The notes under the pieces: generated by a model
Database searches by the model: none
What the model was told of the DNA's origin: nothing
Seen by the model: only the letters and a program-made list of their open reading frames with translations
Shown here: positions 6,848-12,249 of the stretch, piece by piece
Layout of the letters: each line of letters begins with the position of its first letter
Position numbering within the stretch: the first letter of the stretch is position 1
Position numbers and translations under genes: made by a program
Source: an uncultured Eubacteriales bacterium
Lineage (GTDB): Bacteria; Bacillota; Clostridia; Oscillospirales; Oscillospiraceae
DNA: 12,249 nucleotides
Reading direction: 5' to 3'
NCBI GenBank assembly: GCA_900553545.1
Contig: USDP01000031.1
Coordinates: 1 to 12,249 of the forward strand

Positions 6848-6875
6848 AAAAGAGGCCCCGATCGGGGCCTCTTTT
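6848..6875. terminator. Bidirectional Rho-independent terminator
   Basis: A perfect 28-base palindrome starts one base after the aminotransferase stop codon. Its arms are 14 bases each (AAAAGAGGCCCCGA and its complement), giving a GC-rich stem whose A-rich 5' and T-rich 3' flanks supply a U-tract on either strand. It ends the plus-strand operon and could also stop minus-strand transcription from the MFS gene. Confidence 0.92.
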
Positions 6876-6895
6876 GATCTCTCATTTTACAAAGC

Positions 6896-6985
6896 GGGCG
6901 ACCATTGGTTGCCCGAAAGCCTTCCCCTCCGGGGAAGGCATCCGCTGCGGCGGGGACGGGCCGATGAGGGCATCGGCCCCTACAT
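6896..6985. repeat. Cluster of three hairpins, probable dispersed intergenic repeat
   Basis: Three inverted repeats lie in tandem between two convergent genes: GGGCGACC/GGTTGCCC (6896-6914, one G-T pair), GCCTTCCCC/GGGGAAGGC (6919-6939, 3-base loop) and GGGCCGATG/CATCGGCCC (6958-6979, 4-base loop). Read on the minus strand the last one begins TGTAGGGGCCGATG, which resembles intergenic repeat units I recall from Oscillospiraceae genomes. No coding frame is supported here. It could act as a REP-like mRNA-end structure for the MFS transcript; copy number cannot be judged from one window. Confidence 0.6.
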
Positions 6986-7015
6986 GGTACGGTGGAGAAT
7001 CGAAAGACAGGCCGA

Positions 7016-8236
7016 TCAGGACTTGGCACGGGCCAGATAGGTGCGCTGGACGGCGAGGATGCTGACGACGGAGCAGGCCAGCAGCACAAGATAGGCCGGG
7101 GCGTAGCTGCCGGTGCGGTCGGCGATCATGCCGGGCATCGTGGACAGAAGGAGGCTGCCGATGGCATAGCTCAGCTGGAGCTGCTGCACCAGCTGGGCGA
7201 CCCGTGCCTCGCCGCCGAAATCCGCCGACCAGACCGCAAGGCCGACGGTGCTCAGCGGGACGCCGAGGCCGTAGAGCACGACGGCGGCGAACATGATTGC
7301 CGCGATCTTCGTGTCGGCCAGGGCGCAGAGCACAAGGCCGCCGCAGAGGATCGCGCCGAAGAGCCAGCCCATGCGATAGCCGCCGAAGCGGTCACACGCC
7401 GTGCCGTAGACGCATTTGCCGACCATCAGAGCCACGCCGAACAGCGACACGGCCAGCGCCGCCGCATGTGCGGCCATACCAGCGGTCGTATACAGGATCA
7501 TGAGGTGCGTCGGACCCGGAGAGGCGACCGCGCCGAGCAGACCCGCCGCCAGCCAGAGCGGCAGGAGCCGCCTGCGCGGGAGGGGCGGGAGCGGTGCATC
7601 CGGCTGCGCACCGGGTTCTGCGGGGGCGCAGCCGTCCTCTGCGCCATATGCGCTGAGGCTCAGTTTTTCAGGCGACTCGCGGATGAGCAGGAAGACCAGC
7701 ACCGCGCAGACGAGGGAGAACACGGCCTCGACGAGGAAGCAGGCTTGCAGCCCGCGCGTTTCGCAGATCGCCGTGAGGATCGGGGAAAAGACGATCATGG
7801 CGAGTCCTGTGCTTGCGGAGCAGAGTCCGATGGCGAGGCCCTTTTTCCGGTGGAACCAGCGGTTGATCAGGATCGTGGCGGGGATCATGGAGCCGAAGCC
7901 GTAGCCGATGCCAGCGAGAACGCCGCCGAGATAGAAGCCGGCCAGCGTTTTGGAGGCGGCGAACACGGCGAACGAAACGGCAGAAAACGCCACGGCGACC
8001 GCCGTGCCGAGCCGGTAGCCCAGCGTGCGGAAAAACAGCGGTGCGGCGAACATGCAGCCCAGATAGCTCAGCGCGCGGATGGTATTGATCATGGAGGTCT
8101 GCGTGTTGGTAAAGCCGCCGTAGGCCAGCACATAGGGCTGCGTCACGGAAAATGCGTTGACCGACAAACCGCCGCAGACGAACAGCATCAGCGTACAGCC
8201 GAGGCAGATCGCCCAGGCCCGGTGGAGCCGCTTCAT
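7016..8236 (-). CDS. Major facilitator superfamily transporter
   Basis: This 406-residue polytopic protein has about 12 hydrophobic helices in two six-helix halves. A hydrophilic central loop (about residues 190-225, rich in Glu, Pro and Ala) separates them. NRWFHRKKGLAIGL (about 124-137), in the loop before helix 5, resembles the oxalate/formate antiporter and monocarboxylate transporter branch; DRFGGYR in the second half is the repeated MFS loop motif. ATG 8236 is preceded by AAAGGGGAGAGG on the minus strand. It points towards the aldolase operon and ends 141 bases from that operon's terminator. A role in importing that pathway's substrate or exporting its product is possible, but it is separately transcribed and its substrate cannot be read from sequence. 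No convincing promoter is seen immediately upstream; the preceding gene's terminator is only about 35 bases from its start. Confidence 0.9.
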   Translation of the reverse strand: MKRLHRAWAICLGCTLMLFVCGGLSVNAFSVTQPYVLAYGGFTNTQTSMINTIRALSYLGCMFAAPLFFRTLGYRLGTAVAVAFSAVSFAVFAASKTLAGFYLGGVLAGIGYGFGSMIPATILINRWFHRKKGLAIGLCSASTGLAMIVFSPILTAICETRGLQACFLVEAVFSLVCAVLVFLLIRESPEKLSLSAYGAEDGCAPAEPGAQPDAPLPPLPRRRLLPLWLAAGLLGAVASPGPTHLMILYTTAGMAAHAAALAVSLFGVALMVGKCVYGTACDRFGGYRMGWLFGAILCGGLVLCALADTKIAAIMFAAVVLYGLGVPLSTVGLAVWSADFGGEARVAQLVQQLQLSYAIGSLLLSTMPGMIADRTGSYAPAYLVLLACSVVSILAVQRTYLARAKS

Positions 8237-8270
8237 GCGCCTCTCCCCTTTCAGGATTAGAGTATGCGGA

Positions 8271-8310
8271 CAGAAAAAGAACGGCGACCGCGCCTGGGAT
8301 CGCCGTTCTT
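8271..8310 (-). terminator. Rho-independent terminator of the SLH-protein gene
   Basis: AAGAACGGCGA (8277-8287) and TCGCCGTTCTT (8300-8310) form an 11-base perfect stem with a 12-base loop. On the minus strand the stem is followed by TTTTTCTG. It begins 17 bases after the stop codon of the SLH gene. Confidence 0.88.
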
Positions 8311-8326
8311 ACTGGTGTATAATTGC

Positions 8327-9562
8327 TCAGGAGTCCGCGCGGATGTAGGTGACACCGCGCACCTCGCAGCTGAGGACGCTCTGCCCGGCGGCAAACACAT
8401 CGGTCTGCGCGTACCGCTCAGCGGGACGTTCGCTCATGCCGAGACTGATGGTCAGCGGATCGGTGCTGACGACGGTCGCGGTGCGGACGGACGTGACCAG
8501 CACGACGTCGAACTTGAGGTCGCCGGTATGGTCGATGACCGTGATCTTTGCGTTTTCCGGCGGGCTGGACAGGATGTCCGCCGTGGCCGGTTCGAAGTTG
8601 GAGTAATAGGAGCAGTTGTCCGCGAAGGTGAAGCTGTTGGAATCACAAACGGCCTTCAGCTCCTGTGCGTCGGCGAAGGTGTAGTAAATTTCGCCCGCGG
8701 AGGCCACCGGGGAGCCGACGGCCTCGCCGTTCAGCATGTAGATGTCGACCGTGCGGCCGAGGAGGCTGAGGTCGGACGAGACGGCAAATTCCTTATGCCC
8801 GGCCAGCTTGCTCATGCCCGCGGCCAGCTTGCCGCCAGCCATCGTCAGGTCGGCACATTCGTTGGCCTCCAGCACACCGGTGTAGCGGACGAGTCCGAAG
8901 CGAGTCTCCATGTAGGTCTTCGGGTTCATGAGGTCGTCAAGTGCGTAGCGCATCATGCCGCTGGCCTTTTCGTTGACAACGGCGGGGCACTGCATCGCGT
9001 TGTAGATGAGCAGACAGGCGTCGTCCCGCGAGACGGCAGAGTCCAGCTTGCCGCCGAAGCCGTTGTAGATCCCGAGACGGAGCGCGTCGGCGTCGACCCG
9101 TTCGCCCCAGCCGGAGCCGGTATAGCGCGCGCCATCCTCGCCGAGGACGACGAGCAGCATCTTGGCCAGCTCGCGCGCGGTGACGGCGTCCTTCGGGCGG
9201 AACGCGCCCTGTCCGTCGCCGGTGATGACGCCGCGCTCGGCGCAGAAGCAGACGTAGAGATTGCCCCACGAGCCGGCCGTGTCGGCGAAGGCCATGAGAT
9301 TTTCAGCCTGCGGATCATCGGTGCAGAGTCTGGCGATGACTTTTGCGATCTCCTCGCGCGTGACCGGCGCAGCCGGACGGAACGAACCATCTGTATAGCC
9401 GGAAATCAGCCCGAGATCGACCAACATCCGGACTGCGCCCGGATTGCGGATCTCTGCCTGATCAAAAAATACCTGTTTGGCCGCCGGGGCCGCTGCCGCA
9501 GGCAGCATGCACGCCGTCAGGATCAGAAAAACGGCCAGACAAAGAGCAAACACCCTTTTCAC
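8327..9562 (-). CDS. S-layer-homology (SLH) domain protein, secreted; possible lipoprotein
   Basis: The protein has 411 residues and is exported. KR at 2-3, the hydrophobic VFALCLAVFLIL and LTAC ending at Cys18 fit a lipoprotein signal; the following AAAAP could instead serve signal peptidase I. Three SLH modules follow at about 32-79, 92-140 and 149-191, each with a pattern such as GLISGYTDGSFRPAAPVTRE or GVITGDGQGAFRPKDAVTAR; these normally bind pyruvylated secondary cell-wall polymers. Residues 200-411 form a region I do not recognise, rich in beta-type alternation. The start is GTG 9562, because GGAAGGGAG lies just upstream and the signal peptide begins exactly there; the frame stays open further upstream without a ribosome site or sense. 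The gene has its own promoter and terminator, so it is monocistronic. The third SLH module is degenerate. Confidence 0.87.
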   Translation of the reverse strand: MKRVFALCLAVFLILTACMLPAAAAPAAKQVFFDQAEIRNPGAVRMLVDLGLISGYTDGSFRPAAPVTREEIAKVIARLCTDDPQAENLMAFADTAGSWGNLYVCFCAERGVITGDGQGAFRPKDAVTARELAKMLLVVLGEDGARYTGSGWGERVDADALRLGIYNGFGGKLDSAVSRDDACLLIYNAMQCPAVVNEKASGMMRYALDDLMNPKTYMETRFGLVRYTGVLEANECADLTMAGGKLAAGMSKLAGHKEFAVSSDLSLLGRTVDIYMLNGEAVGSPVASAGEIYYTFADAQELKAVCDSNSFTFADNCSYYSNFEPATADILSSPPENAKITVIDHTGDLKFDVVLVTSVRTATVVSTDPLTISLGMSERPAERYAQTDVFAAGQSVLSCEVRGVTYIRADS

Positions 9563-9596
9563 GGCGTACTCTCCCTTCCATACTTTACTGAATATC

Positions 9597-9625
9597 AGTA
9601 TAACGAAGCAGCCGTTTGATTGCAA
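9597..9625 (-). promoter_or_regulatory. Promoter of the SLH-protein gene
   Basis: On the minus strand TTGCAA (9620-9625) is followed after 17 bases by TATACT (9597-9602), 35 bases before the GTG start. A small inverted repeat, TACTGA/TCAGTA at 9586-9600 with a 3-base spacer, overlaps the -10 and the predicted transcription start and may be a regulator site. Confidence 0.72.
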
Positions 9626-9688
9626 GGGGAAGGGGCAGGATGTAACATAACTGTAAAGAAACAGGCAGTTTTCCAGCAAAATGGGCGG

Positions 9689-9724
9689 ATTTTTCCACAG
9701 TTTCCGCCCTGCCTGTGGAAAAAT
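9689..9724. repeat. Inverted repeat with DnaA-box-like arms
   Basis: ATTTTTCCACAG (9689-9700) and CTGTGGAAAAAT (9713-9724) are perfect 12-base inverted arms with a 12-base spacer. Each arm contains TTTTCCACA, one base from the DnaA box consensus TTATCCACA. It could be a pair of DnaA sites facing each other or simply a hairpin; lying in a gap beside a noc/parB-type gene makes the first reading worth testing. Confidence 0.55.
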
Positions 9725-9854
9725 TCGCGGCATGGCGGCGCGGATGCAGGCCGGGAAGCAGAGGGACACAAGATTTTGTATTTCCCGGCATTTCCCGACA
9801 CAATAAATTGTGACGCTTCGCGCGGATTCGCGCCGTTTTGCGCCGCGCCGGGCG

Positions 9855-9860
9855 TACAAT
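9855..9860 (+). promoter_or_regulatory. Possible -10 element for noc
   Basis: TACAAT lies 34 bases before the noc ATG, at a plausible distance for a short leader. No recognisable -35 stands 16-18 bases upstream, so the call is tentative; activation by a bound protein would be one explanation. Confidence 0.35.
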
Positions 9861-9893
9861 AAGGGACAGAACGAACGAAAGGGCGGACAGGCG

Positions 9894-10706
9894 ATGGGCA
9901 GACGGACAGGCATTTTGGAGAGCGGGCGGGTGCTCTATCTGCCGCTCGGCAGCATCCGGCCAAATCCGGCGCAGCCGCGGCGGGTCTTTGATCCGGCGGG
10001 CTTGCAGGAGCTGGCGGATTCGATCCGGGAGTACGGTATTTTGCAGCCGCTGACGGTGCGCCGCCGGGAAAACGGCTATGAGCTGATCGCGGGCGAGCGG
10101 CGGCTGCGCGCGGCAGGCATGGCCGGGCTGACGCAGGCGCCGTGCCTGGTGGCGGCGGTCGACGAGGAGGCGTCCGGGATGCTGGCGCTGGTGGAGAATT
10201 TGCAGCGGCGCGACCTTGATTTTATCGAGGAGGCCGAGGGCCTTGCGCGCCTGATGAAGACCTGGGGTCTCAGTCAGGAGCAGGCGGCGCGGAAGGTGGG
10301 CAAGAGCCAGTCTGCCGTGGCGAACAAGCTGCGGCTCCTGCGCCTCTCGCCGAGCGTATTGGCGGAGCTGCGGCTGCACGGCCTGAGTGAGCGGCATGCC
10401 CGCGCGCTGCTGAAGCTGCGCAGCGAGGATGAGCAGCTGCGCGTGGTGGGCCAGATCGTCCAGGGCGGATGGACCGTGGCGAAGACGGAGGCGTATATTG
10501 AAAGCCTGCTCCAGCCGCCCGCGCCGCCGAAGCGCGAATTCGGCGGCTTCGTCCTGCGGGACGTGCGCGTGTTTTTCAACTCGGTCAACCGCCAGCTCGA
10601 CCTCATCCGCTCGGCGGGCGTCGACGCGCAGTCGCAGCGGCAGGAAACAGAGCGCGAGATCGTCCTCACCATTCGCATCCCAAAGCGGGAAGCCGTGCGT
10701 CGTTAA
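9894..10706 (+). CDS. noc: ParB-family nucleoid occlusion protein (Noc-like)
   Basis: This 270-residue protein has the ParB/Noc layout. The N-terminal CTPase domain (about 12-115) contains NPAQPRRVFD, GERRLRAAG (67-75, the arginine-rich CTP motif) and ENLQRRDLDFIEEAEGL (101-117). A helix-turn-helix domain covers about 118-200, with KSQSAVANKLRLLRL (137-151) closely resembling Noc. The C-terminal FFNSVNRQLDLIRSAGVDAQ plus TIRIPK is the pattern I associate with clostridial Noc-like proteins. In Bacillus, Noc binds dispersed DNA sites and the membrane to keep FtsZ off the chromosome. The N-terminal amphipathic extension of Bacillus Noc is missing or very short here. ATG 9894 is preferred over an upstream in-frame ATG because homology begins just after it, although its ribosome site (AAAGGG) is weak. 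No parA neighbour is present. ParB is the alternative name. Confidence 0.85.
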   Translation: MGRRTGILESGRVLYLPLGSIRPNPAQPRRVFDPAGLQELADSIREYGILQPLTVRRRENGYELIAGERRLRAAGMAGLTQAPCLVAAVDEEASGMLALVENLQRRDLDFIEEAEGLARLMKTWGLSQEQAARKVGKSQSAVANKLRLLRLSPSVLAELRLHGLSERHARALLKLRSEDEQLRVVGQIVQGGWTVAKTEAYIESLLQPPAPPKREFGGFVLRDVRVFFNSVNRQLDLIRSAGVDAQSQRQETEREIVLTIRIPKREAVRR

Positions 10707-10826
10707 CGGAGAATTTTGAAAGCCAACACTTACCACATGCGTTTTTGCTGGATTGATATAAAGTTTGCGGAAAAGTCACACGATTCAACACTATTGGCGG
10801 AAAATTGCGAAAAAGCTCAAATTTTG

Positions 10827-10855
10827 TTTGCATTTTCGGGAAAACATGGTATAGT
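10827..10855 (+). promoter_or_regulatory. Promoter of ppdK
   Basis: TTTGCA (10827-10832), a 17-base spacer and TATAGT (10850-10855) preceded by TGG, an extended -10, lie in the AT-rich gap after noc. The predicted leader is about 80 bases and contains a short GC hairpin (GGGC/GCCC, 10894-10920) before the ribosome site. I see no clear terminator after noc, so some readthrough into ppdK is possible. Confidence 0.65.
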
Positions 10856-10939
10856 ATGTACTGTTTGAGGATCAATAAAACAAAAGCACTGGGCAGGAAC
10901 GAGTGACGTGTCCGCCCGCACAGGAAAGGGGTAAACCAA

Positions 10940-12249
10940 ATGTCTCACAAGTACGTATATCTGTTCTCCGAAGGCAACGGCAAAATGCGTGAGCTGCTCG
11001 GCGGCAAGGGCGCCAATCTGGCCGAAATGACCAGCCTTGGCATGCCTGTCCCGCAGGGCTTCACCATCACCACCGAAGCTTGCACGCAGTACTACAAGGA
11101 TGACCGCCAGATCAACCATGAGATCGAAGCGGAGATCATGGAGTACGTGGAAAAGCTCGAAGAGATGACCGGCAAGAAGTTCGGCGATCTCTACAACCCG
11201 CTGCTGGTCTCCGTCCGCTCCGGCGCACGCGCGTCTATGCCCGGCATGATGGACACCATTCTGAACCTTGGCCTGAATGACGAGGTCGTCGTCGCCTTCG
11301 CCAAAAAGACCAACAATCCCCGTTTCGCCTACGACTCCTACCGCCGGTTCATCCAGATGTATTCCGACGTCGTCATGGAAGTGGGCAAGAAGTATTTCGA
11401 GCAGCTCATCGACGAGATGAAGGTCACCCGCAACGTCAAGCTCGATACCGAGCTGACCGCCGAGGACCTCAAGGAGCTGGCCGAGAAGTTCAAGGCCGAG
11501 TATAAGGAAAAGCTCGGCGAAGAGTTCCCGCAGGATCCGAAGGAACAGCTGATGGGCGCCATCAAGGCCGTGTTCCGCAGCTGGGACAACCCGCGCGCGA
11601 TCTACTATCGCCGCATGAACGACATCCCCTCCGATTGGGGCACCGCCGTCAACGTCCAGTCCATGGTCTTCGGCAACACCGGCGATACGTCCGGCACGGG
11701 CGTCGCCTTCACGCGCAACCCTGCCACCGGCGAGAAGAAACTGTTCGGCGAGTTCCTGATGAATGCCCAGGGCGAAGACGTCGTCGCCGGCGTCCGCACC
11801 CCGCAGAGCATCGAGCAGCTGGCCGAGGTCATGCCCGAGGCCTATGCGCAGTTCGTGGACATCTGCCATAAGCTGGAGTACCACTACCGCGACATGCAGG
11901 ACATGGAATTCACCATTGAAGACAAGAAGCTCTACATGCTCCAGACCCGCAACGGCAAGCGCACCGCGGCCGCCGCGATGAAGATCGCCTGCGATCTGGT
12001 GGACGAGGGCATGATCACCGAGGAAGAGGCCGTCGCCATGATCGACCCGAAGAGCCTCGACGCCCTGCTCCACCCGACGTTCGACGCCGCGGCCCTGAAG
12101 AAGGCCAAGGTCATCGGTACGGGCCTCGCAGCGTCCCCTGGCGCGGCCTGCGGCAAGGTCGTGTTCACGGCTGAGACTGCCACCGACTGGGGCAAGAGCG
12201 GCCAGAAGGTCATCCTCGTCCGTCTCGAGACCAGCCCCGAGGACATCGA
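10940..12249 (+). CDS. ppdK: Pyruvate, phosphate dikinase, N-terminal half (cut by window end)
   Basis: The frame runs 436 codons and leaves the window; complete bacterial enzymes have about 875 residues. It interconverts pyruvate + ATP + Pi and phosphoenolpyruvate + AMP + PPi, and in clostridia it can serve PPi-linked glycolysis or gluconeogenesis. The visible part is the ATP-grasp nucleotide-binding domain: GGKGANLAEM (21-30), GFTITTEAC (40-48), SVRSGARASMPGMMDTILNL (91-110), FRSWDNPRAIYYRR (212-225), QSMVFGNTGDTSGTGVAFTR (240-259) and MLQTRNGKRT (333-342) with the ATP-site R337. GTGLAASPGAACGKVVF (393-409) opens the phosphohistidine domain; the catalytic His would lie beyond the edge. AAAGGGG precedes ATG 10940. 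Codon use is strongly C-ending, more biased than its neighbours, suggesting high expression. Confidence 0.97.
   Translation, partial: MSHKYVYLFSEGNGKMRELLGGKGANLAEMTSLGMPVPQGFTITTEACTQYYKDDRQINHEIEAEIMEYVEKLEEMTGKKFGDLYNPLLVSVRSGARASMPGMMDTILNLGLNDEVVVAFAKKTNNPRFAYDSYRRFIQMYSDVVMEVGKKYFEQLIDEMKVTRNVKLDTELTAEDLKELAEKFKAEYKEKLGEEFPQDPKEQLMGAIKAVFRSWDNPRAIYYRRMNDIPSDWGTAVNVQSMVFGNTGDTSGTGVAFTRNPATGEKKLFGEFLMNAQGEDVVAGVRTPQSIEQLAEVMPEAYAQFVDICHKLEYHYRDMQDMEFTIEDKKLYMLQTRNGKRTAAAAMKIACDLVDEGMITEEEAVAMIDPKSLDALLHPTFDAAALKKAKVIGTGLAASPGAACGKVVFTAETATDWGKSGQKVILVRLETSPEDI

Larger units (their letters stand above)
9563..9893. other. Divergent intergenic region between the SLH gene and noc
   Basis: These 331 bases hold no supported gene. 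From left to right I see the SLH gene's ribosome site and promoter (up to 9625), an inverted pair of DnaA-box-like sequences (9689-9724), two tandem ATTTCCCG repeats (9780-9799), a small inverted repeat CACAAT/ATTGTG (9799-9812), and a TACAAT that may be the -10 for noc (9855-9860). The latter has no good -35 at the usual distance. The density of structured sequence is higher than in other gaps of this window. Confidence 0.6.

Noticed and set aside
6992..8260. Long plus-strand frame of 422 codons opposite the MFS gene
   Set aside because: The composition is typical of the antisense of a hydrophobic gene (Asp, Glu, Arg, His-rich); the minus frame encodes a clear 12-helix transporter.
8264..9619. 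Plus-strand frame of 451 codons opposite the SLH gene
   Set aside because: It is antisense to a gene with signal peptide, SLH modules, promoter and terminator on the minus strand; the frame itself shows no domain.
9799..9812. CACAAT-AA-ATTGTG inverted repeat before noc
   Set aside because: It is short, and without conservation data it cannot be separated from chance, so it is mentioned only in the description of the gap.
9563..9913. N-terminal extension of the SLH protein frame upstream of GTG 9562
   Set aside because: The extension crosses the gene's own promoter, and a signal peptide starts exactly at the GTG behind a good ribosome site.
10832..10845. ATTTTCGGGAAAAC in the ppdK promoter as a Noc site
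   Set aside because: In the best alignment it matches the Noc consensus at only about 9 of 14 positions, and CGGGAAAA occurs several times in coding sequence of this window.
10817..12073. Minus-strand frame of 418 codons opposite ppdK
   Set aside because: The plus strand encodes an unmistakable pyruvate phosphate dikinase; the reverse frame is a His/Asp/Gly-rich shadow.
1..12249. CRISPR arrays, tRNA or rRNA genes, insertion sequences, phage genes
   Set aside because: I saw no regularly spaced repeats, no cloverleaf or rRNA signatures, and no transposase, integrase or phage structural motifs on either strand.

Overview
The window looks like a chromosomal piece from a GC-rich Gram-positive gut clostridium, most likely of the Oscillospirales. 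The evidence is high GC with third-position C/G codon use, strong AGGAGG-type ribosome binding sites, sigma-A-like TTGACA/TATAAT promoters, a YtrA-type GntR regulator, an S-layer-homology (SLH) protein, a clostridial-type Noc/ParB protein and a pyruvate phosphate dikinase. This placement is inference; no rRNA or other marker gene is present.

Layout. (1) 1-1570, minus strand: a promoter with an overlapping operator drives gntR, then a six-segment membrane protein, then a third membrane ORF that leaves the window. All three genes overlap, so they form one ABC-exporter-type operon. The third ORF appears chimeric: its N-terminal part suits the operon, but its last part before the window edge looks like an M48 metallopeptidase and has much lower GC. 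(2) 1622-6875, plus strand: a near-perfect promoter followed by a perfect 24-bp palindrome drives a five-gene operon of TetR regulator, FGGY carbohydrate kinase, class II aldolase, GtrA-like membrane protein and class III (glutamate-1-semialdehyde-aminomutase-like) aminotransferase. It ends in a strong bidirectional terminator. (3) 6896-6985: a dense cluster of three hairpins resembling an intergenic repeat. (4) 7016-8236, minus: an MFS transporter. (5) 8271-9635, minus: an SLH-domain surface protein with its own promoter and terminator. (6) 9563-9893: a regulatory intergenic region with DnaA-box-like inverted arms and tandem ATTTCCCG repeats, ahead of (7) a noc/parB-like gene on the plus strand. 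(8) 10940-end: the N-terminal half of ppdK with its own promoter.

The most interesting unit is the TetR-controlled operon. A kinase of the xylulokinase superfamily followed by a class II aldolase is the usual logic of a sugar or polyol catabolic pathway: phosphorylate a ketose-like compound, then cleave it by retro-aldol reaction. Adding a PLP aminotransferase/aminomutase suggests an amino-group-bearing substrate, and the embedded GtrA protein is unexpected in a catabolic unit. I do not recognise this combination as a named pathway; the substrate is unknown.
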